This document shows positions 17,160 through 25,876 of a stretch of DNA of 37,087 bases, piece by piece (the first letter of the stretch is position 1; each line of letters starts with the position of its first letter). A program made the position numbers and the translations under genes. Under the pieces are notes generated by a model. That model was given only the letters and a program-made list of their open reading frames with translations, did not search any database and had not been told where the DNA came from. The DNA is from Nitrosarchaeum sp. (GTDB taxonomy: Archaea > Thermoproteota > Nitrososphaeria > Nitrososphaerales > Nitrosopumilaceae), in the NCBI GenBank assembly GCA_023264875.1, contig JAHFUX010000004.1:49383-86469 (forward strand), given 5' to 3'.

Positions 17160-17597
17160 ATGAGCGACATAACAGTTAGAAAATTACAAAAAGAAGATCT
17201 ATGGAGTGGGTTTTTACAGACATTAGATTCACTTCGTCAAACAAGTAACATAGATAAGAAAACTGCAGAAAAAATATTTGATAAAATAAATTCAAACCCA
17301 GATCACATTGTTGCAGTAGCAGTAATAGAAGGTAAGATAGTGGGTTCAACTACACTTCTAATAGAAACCAAGTTTATTCACAATGGAGGCAAAGTAGGCC
17401 ACATAGAAGATGTTGTAGTGGATAAAAAATACCAAAGAAAAGGAATAGGTGAAAAAATTATCATTTATCTTTTAAGATACGCAAAAGACCAAGGATGCTA
17501 CAAGACTATTTTGGATTGTACAGATGAGGTAAAGCCATTTTATGAGAAATTAGGCTTCAAACATAATGCAAATGCATTAAGATTTGATCATCTTTAG
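17160..17597 (+). CDS. GNAT acetyltransferase resembling eukaryotic glucosamine-6-phosphate N-acetyltransferase (GNA1)
   Basis: A 145-residue single GNAT domain. The acetyl-CoA loop QRKGIG is at residues 92-97. The GHIEDVVVD segment (80-88), GCYKTILDC (112-120) and PFYEKLGF (126-133) closely resemble eukaryotic GNA1, which makes GlcNAc-6-phosphate. It lies nine bases after the nucleotidyltransferase and was probably co-transcribed. It ends four bases into a convergent membrane-protein gene. The alternative is an unrelated small-molecule GNAT, but the motif match is specific. Confidence 0.82.
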   Translation: MSDITVRKLQKEDLWSGFLQTLDSLRQTSNIDKKTAEKIFDKINSNPDHIVAVAVIEGKIVGSTTLLIETKFIHNGGKVGHIEDVVVDKKYQRKGIGEKIIIYLLRYAKDQGCYKTILDCTDEVKPFYEKLGFKHNANALRFDHL

Positions 17598-18034
17598 AAA
17601 TATTCTTTTTTTGGGCGTTTCTTGTTTGTTTTTATTAGAATAATTCCAACTATCATAACAGGAATAGAAATACCCATGAAAATGGGAGGGGTGATAACTA
17701 CAGAGTCCATCACATAGGAATCAACGAGTTTATCTAAAAGAGTATAACAGTATGCCATTCCAATTAACAAAATTATTCCACCACCAAGTATCATAGCGCC
17801 AATTTGTTTAGAGCCATAACGTTTTGATAAAATAAACGAAAGTCCAGCTAGAATAGATGCAGGAGCTATTCCAATAGAAATGAACTGAAGAATTTTTGGA
17901 CTGGGTTCAAATGCTACACCGAATTCAAGATTAGCAGGAATGTCAGTCATAAAATTATAAATTGAAATCATTTCTCCAACAAACATTGCAAACAGTCCAA
18001 CACTTGCAATTGCAGCCCATTTTTCTAGTGACAT
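17594..18034 (-). CDS. Four-helix membrane protein, unknown function
   Basis: A 146-residue hydrophobic protein with about four predicted transmembrane segments (roughly residues 8-30, 48-68, 78-98 and 113-134) and a lysine-rich C-terminal tail likely to be cytoplasmic. I see no transporter or enzyme motif. It overlaps the GNA1-like gene end to end by four bases. The family is not recognised. Confidence 0.75.
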   Translation of the reverse strand: MSLEKWAAIASVGLFAMFVGEMISIYNFMTDIPANLEFGVAFEPSPKILQFISIGIAPASILAGLSFILSKRYGSKQIGAMILGGGIILLIGMAYCYTLLDKLVDSYVMDSVVITPPIFMGISIPVMIVGIILIKTNKKRPKKEYF

Positions 18035-18068
18035 GATACTAAGAAAATCTGGTTGATAATTAAACTAT

Positions 18069-19085
18069 TCAAACAATGCCAACCAAATTGGCCAATTCTT
18101 TTCTGCAAGACGCACCAAGTTTTTCTGCTGCCTGTTCTGGAGACAAATCATTAAGGAAAATACCATAACCACGCTCAAGACCAGACCAAGGTTTGGTTAT
18201 TGGATAAATTTCAATATGCCAATGAATTTGTCTACTATTTTTCTTTTCAGGAGATAAATGAAATACCATATTATATGAAACATCTTTAACTGTTTTTGAT
18301 AATCCGCCAAGTGTAGCTCGTAAAATAAGTGATAAATCATTGATTTCTTTTTGAGTAATTTTAGAAAAACTAGTTGTATGTTTTTTTGGAGAGATACAAA
18401 ATTCATATGGATATGATGGAGCCCAAGGACAAAATGCAATGAATCCTTCGGTTTGAAGAACTTGTCTTGGACCACCCATTTCTTCATTAACAATTTGGCA
18501 CATTGGGCACACTCCTTTTTCATTAAGAATTTTGTAAGATGCCTCTGCCTCTTCTTCAATAATTGGTGGAATGGTTGAAAATGTCAAGACATTCAGATGA
18601 GGATGTGGGTTTTGACTACCAGCAGATTCACCCTGATCAGCATAAATTGAAACATATGTTACGCCCTTTTGAGTATAGAGCCATCGTAATCTGTCTTGAA
18701 CTACTACTAGTATGTTGGACCATTGCTCAGCATCGATTGTAGCTAGAGTGTCTTTTTCTTTAGGGGAAGCAACTACAATGTAATGATAACCATAAGCTGG
18801 TTCACTATAATGCGGTCTATCGCTGTAAGAGTTTTCAGTATCAATTGAAACTATAGGATTCTTATTTTCAAAAACTCTAATCGACCAACCTTCAACATAT
18901 TCATCTTCACTGTCTTGAAGACGTTGCAACATACCATCTTTTGCAACTAGTGAAAGAACAGATGGGTTTGTCATAGATTCATTCCCAGGAGCAAATGGAG
19001 ATTTTTTTGGATCAATGACTTTGTCATCTTTTTTAGAGACAATCATAAAACGCTCAGAAACATAATCTTTGCGCATGTCCCCCAT
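18069..19085 (-). CDS. galT: Galactose-1-phosphate uridylyltransferase-like HIT protein
   Basis: A 338-residue protein of the GalT branch of the histidine-triad superfamily. PHPHLNVL in the N-terminal half and the IHWHIEIYP segment near the C terminus carry the metal-binding and nucleotidyl-transfer histidines. A CPMC pair near the middle may help bind zinc. GalT exchanges UMP between UDP-glucose and galactose 1-phosphate; ADP/UDP-sugar phosphorylase activity is an alternative. ATG 19085 and ATG 19076 are both possible: TATA-like stretches lie 28 bp before each. The nearby nucleotidyltransferase suggests shared nucleotide-sugar metabolism. Confidence 0.85.
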   Translation of the reverse strand: MGDMRKDYVSERFMIVSKKDDKVIDPKKSPFAPGNESMTNPSVLSLVAKDGMLQRLQDSEDEYVEGWSIRVFENKNPIVSIDTENSYSDRPHYSEPAYGYHYIVVASPKEKDTLATIDAEQWSNILVVVQDRLRWLYTQKGVTYVSIYADQGESAGSQNPHPHLNVLTFSTIPPIIEEEAEASYKILNEKGVCPMCQIVNEEMGGPRQVLQTEGFIAFCPWAPSYPYEFCISPKKHTTSFSKITQKEINDLSLILRATLGGLSKTVKDVSYNMVFHLSPEKKNSRQIHWHIEIYPITKPWSGLERGYGIFLNDLSPEQAAEKLGASCRKELANLVGIV

Positions 19086-19274
19086 AATTCATACATGAAG
19101 TTTAAGTATGTTAAAACGTTTTCCAATACACTGAAAAAGAAAAAAGTAGAACTGAAATAAAATTTTATTTTAATAAAATACAACAATAATTAAAAATACA
19201 AATATTCTTTAGTAAAAATAATCAGAGAATTTTCCAAGTTGTAAATAATAATTTTATTTTGATCGCATATTTTG

Positions 19275-20621
19275 ATGCAAGCTTTAAAGGAGAGCAGCAG
19301 AAAGCTGGGAAATATGGATAGTATCAATAATTCGGATATTCACATGATCTATGTTCTTTTAGATGGAGTAGGGGATCTTCCACATCCAGATTTAGGTGGG
19401 AAAACACCGCTTGAGGCTGCCAATACACCAATTCTTGACAAATTAGCACGGAATGGAGTAATTGGAGAAGTGATTTCAGTAGGAGAAGGAATTGCTCCAG
19501 AATCAGATATTGCAGTTTTCAATATGTTAGGGTATAGATTTCACCATGTAGATTATGCAGGTCGAGGTGTCATAGAAGCAATAGGAATTGGAATTGATTT
19601 TAAAGATGGAGACTTGGCATTAAGAGGAAATTATGCTACACTAAATGATGAAGGGATAATCATTGATAGGAGAGCAGGAAGACACATAGAAAAAAATGAT
19701 GCAGAAGGAATTGCAAAAGAAATTGAAAATAAAATTAAATTTTCATATCCAAATACATCAGTATCTGTATCACCGACAATAGGACATAGAGTCACAGTAA
19801 GAATTAGAACAGATGGTGAAAAACTGTCATCACAAATCACCAATACAGACCCTGCATATGCTAGAGTAGAAGGCATGGGAATAGCAAAAGCGGTGGGAGA
19901 TTTTTTACGGATTGAAAAATGCTTCCCTCTTGATGAGACAGAAAGTGCCAAGAAAACAGCAAAATTAGTTAATGAATTTACAGAGCAATCACTGAAAATT
20001 ATGAAAGAAAGTCAAATTAATAAAAAAAGAAATGATTCGAAAAAGAAAGGCCTGAGTTGTATTTTACTAAGAGATGCAGGAAACAAATATCCAGATGTGA
20101 AACCTATCAATGAAATGTATTCCATGAAATTCTCATGTATTGTAGATATGCCAGTAGAACTTGGAATTTCAGAAGTATTGGAAATGAAAGCATTTGAAGC
20201 AGGTGGACTAACTGATTATGAGGAGAAAGCCAGAGTAGCTGCAAAAGCAATGGAGACTCAAAATGCAATTTATGTTCACCTAAAAGGCCCAGATGAATTT
20301 GGTCATGATGGAGATGCAATTGGGAAAATGAAAAATATTGAAGAGATTGATCAACGATTTTTCAAAACATTACTTGCAAATATTGATTCTAATAAAGTAG
20401 CTATAGTTATTTCTGCAGATCATTCAACTCCATGTATCAACAAAGGCCATAGTGATGATCCTGTACCGATTTTAGTGTCAGGAAATTTTATCAAAAATGA
20501 CGGAACTACTAGAATGACTGAGAATCAAGCTAAAAAAGGAAGTATAGGTCTCATCCAAGGAGTAGATGTGGTAACAACATCTCTTAATTTAATTAAATCT
20601 CAAATACAGTCAAATCTTTAG
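19275..20621 (+). CDS. apgM: 2,3-bisphosphoglycerate-independent phosphoglycerate mutase, archaeal type
   Basis: A 448-residue member of the alkaline phosphatase superfamily, archaeal ApgM branch. It interconverts 3- and 2-phosphoglycerate. The metal-site segment LLDGVGD near the N terminus, the PESDIAVFNMLGY segment with the likely catalytic Ser, and HLKGPDEFGHDGD and ISADHST further on are visible. ATG 19275 has an AT-rich TATA candidate about 23 bp upstream. ATG 19314 is closer to the family start and also has a TTTAAA 29 bp upstream, so the true start is uncertain. It converges with the DUF309 gene. Confidence 0.92.
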   Translation: MQALKESSRKLGNMDSINNSDIHMIYVLLDGVGDLPHPDLGGKTPLEAANTPILDKLARNGVIGEVISVGEGIAPESDIAVFNMLGYRFHHVDYAGRGVIEAIGIGIDFKDGDLALRGNYATLNDEGIIIDRRAGRHIEKNDAEGIAKEIENKIKFSYPNTSVSVSPTIGHRVTVRIRTDGEKLSSQITNTDPAYARVEGMGIAKAVGDFLRIEKCFPLDETESAKKTAKLVNEFTEQSLKIMKESQINKKRNDSKKKGLSCILLRDAGNKYPDVKPINEMYSMKFSCIVDMPVELGISEVLEMKAFEAGGLTDYEEKARVAAKAMETQNAIYVHLKGPDEFGHDGDAIGKMKNIEEIDQRFFKTLLANIDSNKVAIVISADHSTPCINKGHSDDPVPILVSGNFIKNDGTTRMTENQAKKGSIGLIQGVDVVTTSLNLIKSQIQSNL

Positions 20622-21177
20622 TTGTTTGCATTTCTTTGATTTTATTTCGAATCCTATCAACGTCGATATTACCATACACGGCAGGAGAGTCACCCAATTT
20701 TTCTAATGCACGTCCTAACATACCAATACCTATGCTATTCTCATTTTTTTGTCTATGAGCAAAAGCAACAGCAAGAAGAATAATTCCTTGTACAAGTTCT
20801 TTTTCTTTACCATAGCATTTTTTCCAAACACCTTCCAAAGATTCATGGCTCTCCCAAAATCTTTCATTATTAAAATAAAAAACACCGTCCTTGATCCCCT
20901 CTTCTTTTTCAATTTTTTCTTCAACCACATGTCGTGTATTATCTAATTCACCAATTGGACTTAATTTTTTAATTAACAGATCCATATCATTTGGGTTAAT
21001 TGAGACATCAAATTCTAGAAATTTACTGGCTACTCGAGCAACTCTTATGGATGCGTGCATGTCTGAACAAAATTCTCTTGCCCTATGAACAAGATCAGAT
21101 GAATGCATTGGGTGATATCCATTATTTTTTAAATGAATCATGTATCGTTCCATATGATGATTTAACTGAAATTTCAT
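20593..21177 (-). CDS. DUF309-domain protein
   Basis: A 194-residue protein from ATG 21177; a TTG at 21198 would add seven residues. The second half holds a DUF309 helical domain, recognisable by FYFNNERFWESHESLEGVW and the GIILLAVAFAH helix. The N-terminal third has several His and Met residues (HHMERYMIHL, HPMHSSD). The function of DUF309 is not established. The start is chosen because a TATA box at 21205-21212 is about 30 bp upstream. The 3' end overlaps apgM by 29 bases. Confidence 0.82.
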   Translation of the reverse strand: MKFQLNHHMERYMIHLKNNGYHPMHSSDLVHRAREFCSDMHASIRVARVASKFLEFDVSINPNDMDLLIKKLSPIGELDNTRHVVEEKIEKEEGIKDGVFYFNNERFWESHESLEGVWKKCYGKEKELVQGIILLAVAFAHRQKNENSIGIGMLGRALEKLGDSPAVYGNIDVDRIRNKIKEMQTTKDLTVFEI

Positions 21178-21204
21178 AAATTTGTTCTCTAATTTCAATC
21201 AAGG

Positions 21205-21212
21205 TTTATATG
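21205..21212. promoter_or_regulatory. TATA box shared by S24e and the DUF309 gene
   Basis: TTTATATG reads as a TATA element on both strands. It lies almost exactly midway between the leaderless starts at 21237 (+) and 21177 (-), about 28-31 bp from each, and no other good TATA is nearby. Confidence 0.5.
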
Positions 21213-21236
21213 AAATATCTTAAGGATTTTGGGTAC

Positions 21237-21575
21237 ATGTCTATTATTCAGACGATAAACGACGTAAATAACACCTTCTTATCAAGAAGAGAGCTGATCT
21301 GTAATTTTACAGGATTGGGAGGAAAACTCAAAAAACTTGAAGCAGTAGATATGATTACAAAGGAATTCAAATTATCAGGAAAAGTTGTAATTCCTATGAG
21401 ATTACAAACCCAGGTAGGTAAACCACTCGTTACAGGAACATTTTATATTTATGATGATGAAGTACTTGCAAAAAAACATATCAATCCAGTGATATTTGAA
21501 AGATTGGAAAAAGCAAAAACCAAACAAGCTGAAGTGGATACTGCAGCAAACCCAGAATTGGAGAAATCTGAATAA
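21237..21575 (+). CDS. rps24e: Small-subunit ribosomal protein S24e
   Basis: A 112-residue S24e. The SRRELICNFTG segment near the N terminus and the GKPLVTGTFYIYDD segment are characteristic. I start it at ATG 21237 because the TATA box is 28 bp upstream and the sequence from here aligns with the family; the ATG at 21210 would begin inside the promoter. The C-terminal tail is charged. It is followed directly by S27ae (TAATG), the usual archaeal pairing. Confidence 0.93.
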   Translation: MSIIQTINDVNNTFLSRRELICNFTGLGGKLKKLEAVDMITKEFKLSGKVVIPMRLQTQVGKPLVTGTFYIYDDEVLAKKHINPVIFERLEKAKTKQAEVDTAANPELEKSE

Positions 21576-21766
21576 TGGCAGCAAAAAAAGCATCAGCTGG
21601 AAAAAAAGGCTCTAGCCCAAATGTTTACAAATATTTCAAAATTGATGGAGACAAATTATCAAGAGGTAGAAAAAATTGTTCTAGATGTGGAAAAGGAGTT
21701 TTCATGTCCAAACATAAAGATAGAAACGCATGTGGAAAGTGTGGATTAACAGAATTTAATCAATAA
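21575..21766 (+). CDS. rps27ae: Small-subunit ribosomal protein S27ae
   Basis: A 63-residue zinc-finger ribosomal protein. A basic Ala/Lys/Ser N terminus precedes CSRCG and CGKCG cysteine pairs that hold a structural zinc. In eukaryotes the same protein is made as a ubiquitin fusion; here it stands alone as is normal in archaea. It shares one base with S24e and overlaps the next gene tail to tail by seven bases. Confidence 0.95.
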   Translation: MAAKKASAGKKGSSPNVYKYFKIDGDKLSRGRKNCSRCGKGVFMSKHKDRNACGKCGLTEFNQ

Positions 21767-22467
21767 AGTTTTTTCTTAATAATTTTAGCACTTTTTTGTT
21801 CTAGTTGGTCTATTCTATGTAAAAATGTAGGATCTAGTTTTATTTTAGATAAGGACTCAGCCGATAATTTGACGGTATTGGCATCAAGGGAGATGTTTAT
21901 TTTTGGAAGATTTTTCTCTAACCAAAATTTCATTACTTTGTCTTCTAGTTTATGATCTCTAAAACCTGCAGGGAATCGTTTTGTGATATGATCTAACAAA
22001 GTTCTATCTTTGAATACAACCTTGGGTTCAAACAATCTTGCTTCATCAGCATATACACTTTCAAATAGATTCCCAGTAATCTCATCGGAAAGTAAATCCA
22101 TTTTTGAAATTTTTCGAATCAATTCTAGAAAATGTAAAAACTCGTGTGCTAAAATTGCATGAATTGTACCTTTAAGACCATATGCAATTAGGGGTGCAGA
22201 AATCTGAATTACGACATGAAATTTGTCATCAAAAAATATTGGAATGGTGCGAGCAAATAAGATTCCAAATTCATAGGAATTGGGATTAGGTGATGAAATA
22301 ACAATTGAGGGTTCTACGTAAGCTGTGGGATAACGTATTCCAGAGGCTTTTTCAATTCTGTTAATACCATCCACAGTTATAGGAAAACGTTTTACAACTA
22401 GATCATAAACATCGTCTGGAATTAATCCCTTAAGATGCGCCTCTCTCATTCGTATTAATGGATCCAT
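21760..22467 (-). CDS. Putative zincin-like protein with HExxH motif, unknown function
   Basis: A 235-residue protein starting at ATG 22467. A HEFLH motif at residues 108-112 in a predicted helix (HAILAHEFLHFLELI) matches the zinc-binding signature of metallopeptidases. A downstream acidic stretch (LFESVYADEARLFEP) could supply the third ligand. There is no signal peptide or membrane segment, so it is probably cytoplasmic. It is the last gene of a run with pus10, srp54 and dph6. I do not recognise a named family; peptidase activity is inferred from the motif only. Confidence 0.75.
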   Translation of the reverse strand: MDPLIRMREAHLKGLIPDDVYDLVVKRFPITVDGINRIEKASGIRYPTAYVEPSIVISSPNPNSYEFGILFARTIPIFFDDKFHVVIQISAPLIAYGLKGTIHAILAHEFLHFLELIRKISKMDLLSDEITGNLFESVYADEARLFEPKVVFKDRTLLDHITKRFPAGFRDHKLEDKVMKFWLEKNLPKINISLDANTVKLSAESLSKIKLDPTFLHRIDQLEQKSAKIIKKKLY

Positions 22468-22506
22468 TATAACCTCTCGAGAAATTTGAATGTAAAAAGG
22501 TTGATT

Positions 22507-22608
22507 CTATCGGGATTTTGGTTTTCCGGATTTTGCTGTCTTTTTCCTACGTCGATCAGCTCTTTGATCTGCATGTCGCTTATGTTTACCTCTTTTTCGT
22601 ATTGGCAT
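22507..22608 (-). CDS. Tiny very basic protein (33 residues)
   Basis: An ATG at 22608 opens a 33-codon frame that ends with TAG at 22507-22509. Sixteen of 33 residues are Lys or Arg and two are His; it begins MPIRKRGKHKRHADQ. It is spaced 35 bases after pus10 and 39 bases before the HExxH gene on the same strand, filling an otherwise empty gap. A weak TATA-like TTAACTA lies about 26 bp upstream. The composition points to an rRNA-binding or ribosome-associated peptide similar in kind to L41e, but I do not recognise its family. Confidence 0.62.
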   Translation of the reverse strand: MPIRKRGKHKRHADQRADRRRKKTAKSGKPKSR

Positions 22609-22643
22609 ATTTATGTAAAAAATCAGGCATTAGTTAATTGTTA

Positions 22644-23795
22644 TCATTTTAGGTCAATTTCAAGAAAATCAAATGTTATGCATGTACATTTATCATTAAT
22701 AATTTGACGAAGCCCAGGAGTTACATCATCACCATCTACAAATCGTTTTACAGGTAAACCACCCTCTGCTTTAATAAATAAAGTAAAACTATTTTTTGAA
22801 GTTTTTTTATATTTTAAATCAGAAATACGCTTTTCGGATCGTTTGCCAGATTTGTCATAAACTATTACAGGGGCACTGAGAAGAATCCGTAATTTCTTCA
22901 TAGATATAGATTGAATTTCATTTTCTGTAGAAATTTTCAATTCTATTGAGGAGCTAAATTTAATTGGTATTTTTGGAGGGTCAAGAATTGTTTTGCAATT
23001 ATGTATTACAATAGAATCAGACGATATTTTTCGAGGTAGAGAAAGATTTCTTTTAAATGGGTTTTGAAGTTTGACAAAAAATGGTCTCCCAGAACCTAAA
23101 ACCAAACTAGATTTATCTTCACCACCAACCCAAGTAAATTTTGCAGTTGTTCCTCCAAAAGTATTAAAAAGAAATTCGGAAATCTTACCTTCAATGCTAT
23201 CATACTCAGAGATACCATGGAAATTACAACTTCTGCAACCTTTTCCATAACAATTAACACATGATTTTTGTTTTTGAGGTAATCCTCTCTCGGATTTAGT
23301 GTATCTACCATGCAGTAAAATGGGTTTTGAATGTAGTTGACACGATTCATCTTTAAAATTAATTGTAAAAATAAGATCGGGGTTTAGAAAATCAATTGTT
23401 TTCTTTATTTTTTTAGTGAATTGTTTTCCAAGTTCTTTGGTGATACCAGTTTTAACACTGTCGATTCCTCGCAGTTTGTATTTTGATCTTATATAATCAT
23501 CCCTGTCTATTATGGATGGTTTAATTAAAGCCCCAACAATCATAGATGAAAAATCATACTTGGAAGAAGCATTAAACATCAATTTCAGATAGGGTGTGAG
23601 ATTATCCAGAAGATTGTTACAAATAAAACATTTTTTAGATGATTGCCTTACAGATAATTTTAATTTTTTCCCAAGTAATTTATTTGATGAGAGATTCATT
23701 TGTTTAGAAAAAAGTCGACCTAAACAATCATTACATAAATCATAATCTTTTATGATTTGATTTGCAACAGGAATAATTTCTTTGATGGTAGTCAT
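22644..23795 (-). CDS. pus10: tRNA pseudouridine synthase Pus10
   Basis: A 383-residue archaeal Pus10, which makes pseudouridine 54 and 55 in the T-loop of tRNA. The N-terminal zinc site is formed by C21/C24 and C56/C59, followed by a THUMP-like region. A second Cys cluster (CVNCYGKGCRSC) is at residues 179-190. The catalytic domain carries Asp227 in GGEDKSSLVLGSGRPF. Length and motif order are normal. It follows srp54 by 33 bases on the same strand. Confidence 0.94.
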   Translation of the reverse strand: MTTIKEIIPVANQIIKDYDLCNDCLGRLFSKQMNLSSNKLLGKKLKLSVRQSSKKCFICNNLLDNLTPYLKLMFNASSKYDFSSMIVGALIKPSIIDRDDYIRSKYKLRGIDSVKTGITKELGKQFTKKIKKTIDFLNPDLIFTINFKDESCQLHSKPILLHGRYTKSERGLPQKQKSCVNCYGKGCRSCNFHGISEYDSIEGKISEFLFNTFGGTTAKFTWVGGEDKSSLVLGSGRPFFVKLQNPFKRNLSLPRKISSDSIVIHNCKTILDPPKIPIKFSSSIELKISTENEIQSISMKKLRILLSAPVIVYDKSGKRSEKRISDLKYKKTSKNSFTLFIKAEGGLPVKRFVDGDDVTPGLRQIINDKCTCITFDFLEIDLK

Positions 23796-23828
23796 GGTAA
23801 TTTTTAATTTAACAAATGGATGGTAATT

Positions 23829-25154
23829 CTAACCAAAACCCATACGACGAAGTGCACCTTGCATTTGTCTTCCTTTTGATGCCTTCATCATGTTTTTTGA
23901 ATTTTTATAATTTTTGAGCAGTTCTTTAACTTCGTGTTCTGGCCAACCAGAACCTCTTGAAATTCTTTTAATTCTAGATGAATTCAACATATCAGGATCT
24001 GCTTTTTCTGTCTTGGTCATACTTTGAATAATGAATCGCCATTTTGACACTCTTCCTTCCATTTGATCTAATTGATCATCTTTCACCATACCTGAAAGAC
24101 CAGGCATGTTGTCAAGAAATCCTTTCAATGAGCCTACTTTGGTCACTTCTTCTAATTGGTAGAAAAAATCATCCATGTTCATTTTCCCACTTGAAATTCG
24201 TTTTAGTCTAATATCATCTCCTTCATTTTCTAATCTTTTTGCCAAATCTAAAACTGCTTGAATGTCACCCATTCCAAGCAATCTACCAACAAATCTAGTT
24301 GGAGAAAATTTTTCTAAATCATCGATTCGTTCTCCTGTTCCAATATACATTATTTGTGCACCAGTAGCAGCAGAAGCTGCGATTGCACCACCGCCTTTTG
24401 CAGAACTATCTAATTTTGTAATAATAATTCCACCAACAGGAATTGTCTTATGAAATGCCTCCGCTTGATTGAAGCATTGCTGACCAATAGTTCCATCAAT
24501 AACAAGTATTGCAAGATCAGGGACAGTAACTTTGTTAATTTGCTCCATTTCTGCCAATAGATCCTTTTCTTCTTTGTGTCGTCCAGCAGTATCAATTATG
24601 ATTACATCTAAAGGCAATTTTTCAAAATGGTTTAAACCATTTTTCACGATGTCAGGAGAATCTTTGTTGTTAGGTTCACCGTATACTTCAACATTTGATT
24701 TTTCACACATAGTTCGTAGTTGAACTAATGCTCCCGGTCTGTATGTATCAGCCCCTATTACACCAACTTTGTAACCTTGTTTAGTTAGGAATTTAGCAAG
24801 TTTAGCAGTTATAGTTGTTTTTCCGCTTCCTTGAATTCCAAGCATAATTATTTTGTTTTGTTTACCAGGTTTGAAATCAAAATCAGTTTCTTTACCTAAT
24901 AGCTTTGCAAGTTCATCATACAAAATTTTTACAATATGATCTTTTCTTGACAACCCTGGAGGAGGAGTTTCATTTAATGATCGTTCTTCTAATTGTTTTG
25001 TAATTTCAAGAACCAATCTTACATTGACATCAGATTGTAATAATGCCCTCTGAACATCTTTTGACAGTTCTTTGATAAGTTCTTTATCTATGCCAGAAGA
25101 TTTTACAATTTTCTTGATTGCATCACGTAGATTATTCTTTAGACTATCAAGCAT
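23829..25154 (-). CDS. srp54: Signal recognition particle GTPase SRP54
   Basis: A 441-residue SRP54. The N domain spans about residues 1-90. The G domain has GIQGSGKTT at 106-114, DTAGR at 188-192 and TKLD at 246-249. The M domain from about residue 300 is Met-rich and binds 7S RNA and signal peptides. It acts in co-translational targeting to the membrane. Its start overlaps the end of dph6 by eight bases, so the two are coupled. The partner SRP19 is at 34525-34824 in the same window. Confidence 0.97.
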   Translation of the reverse strand: MLDSLKNNLRDAIKKIVKSSGIDKELIKELSKDVQRALLQSDVNVRLVLEITKQLEERSLNETPPPGLSRKDHIVKILYDELAKLLGKETDFDFKPGKQNKIIMLGIQGSGKTTITAKLAKFLTKQGYKVGVIGADTYRPGALVQLRTMCEKSNVEVYGEPNNKDSPDIVKNGLNHFEKLPLDVIIIDTAGRHKEEKDLLAEMEQINKVTVPDLAILVIDGTIGQQCFNQAEAFHKTIPVGGIIITKLDSSAKGGGAIAASAATGAQIMYIGTGERIDDLEKFSPTRFVGRLLGMGDIQAVLDLAKRLENEGDDIRLKRISSGKMNMDDFFYQLEEVTKVGSLKGFLDNMPGLSGMVKDDQLDQMEGRVSKWRFIIQSMTKTEKADPDMLNSSRIKRISRGSGWPEHEVKELLKNYKNSKNMMKASKGRQMQGALRRMGFG

Positions 25155-25836
25155 TGTAATTTAGCCTCGCATCCACTATTTCAAACCTTCCTCTATAGCC
25201 ATCCCAAATTTTTTTTCCTTTAATAATTTTAATTGCATGTGAAAAAAGACTACAATCCACAACAAATGTTTCTGCTTCTCCACCTTCAAAATTTAAATTA
25301 AAACCAAATTTTTGAGAGAGCACATAAAGAGTATCAATGTCATCTTTTGTAATTATTTTACCAAGCCATGAATCATCTAACCCATCTGACGAAACACTGG
25401 TAATAATAAAAACAAAATTGGAAGATATCAATTCATTCATGTACTCTAGAGGATTACGAGCCCATAATGGTGCAATTGATTTAAGATTTAACTTATTACA
25501 TAAATTTTCAAATTTTTCTTTTTGAAATTGACTTTGGATACCACCATGCACTAACCCCTCTATCTGATATTCATCTATAGCTTGAATCAGAATTTTTTCT
25601 AATAAGTTTATTTCATTGTCAGATTCATCTAATTCAGACTTAATTGTCAATTGAGGGATTTGCATTGATTGAGATTGCAGATGGGTCCATTGTAAATTAG
25701 GATAATGCAATAAGTGACTTTCATCAGACTTTGGGAAAACACTCAAGAGACATTTTATGTCATGACCTTGTTTTTTTGCCAAAAAAATAGAATAAATACT
25801 ATCTTTTCCACCTGAAAAAAGAGTTGCTAGTTTCAT
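25147..25836 (-). CDS. dph6: Diphthine-ammonia ligase-like PP-loop ATPase
   Basis: A 229-residue protein of the Dph6/ATP-PP family. The PP-loop SGGKDS is at residues 8-13, and the family signature EGGEAETFVVDC is near residue 185. Dph6 amidates diphthine on elongation factor 2 to complete diphthamide. AT-rich TATA-like sequence lies 15-25 bp upstream. A candidate C/D guide RNA on the same strand ends 40 bases upstream. It is the first gene of the srp54-pus10 run. Confidence 0.9.
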   Translation of the reverse strand: MKLATLFSGGKDSIYSIFLAKKQGHDIKCLLSVFPKSDESHLLHYPNLQWTHLQSQSMQIPQLTIKSELDESDNEINLLEKILIQAIDEYQIEGLVHGGIQSQFQKEKFENLCNKLNLKSIAPLWARNPLEYMNELISSNFVFIITSVSSDGLDDSWLGKIITKDDIDTLYVLSQKFGFNLNFEGGEAETFVVDCSLFSHAIKIIKGKKIWDGYRGRFEIVDARLNYNA

Positions 25837-25876
25837 CTTGCAAAATAATTTAATAAATATTCAAAGAAAGATATGG

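Noticed and set aside
19156-19175. AT-only palindrome upstream of apgM
   Set aside because: In DNA of this composition an A/T palindrome of this length is expected by chance.
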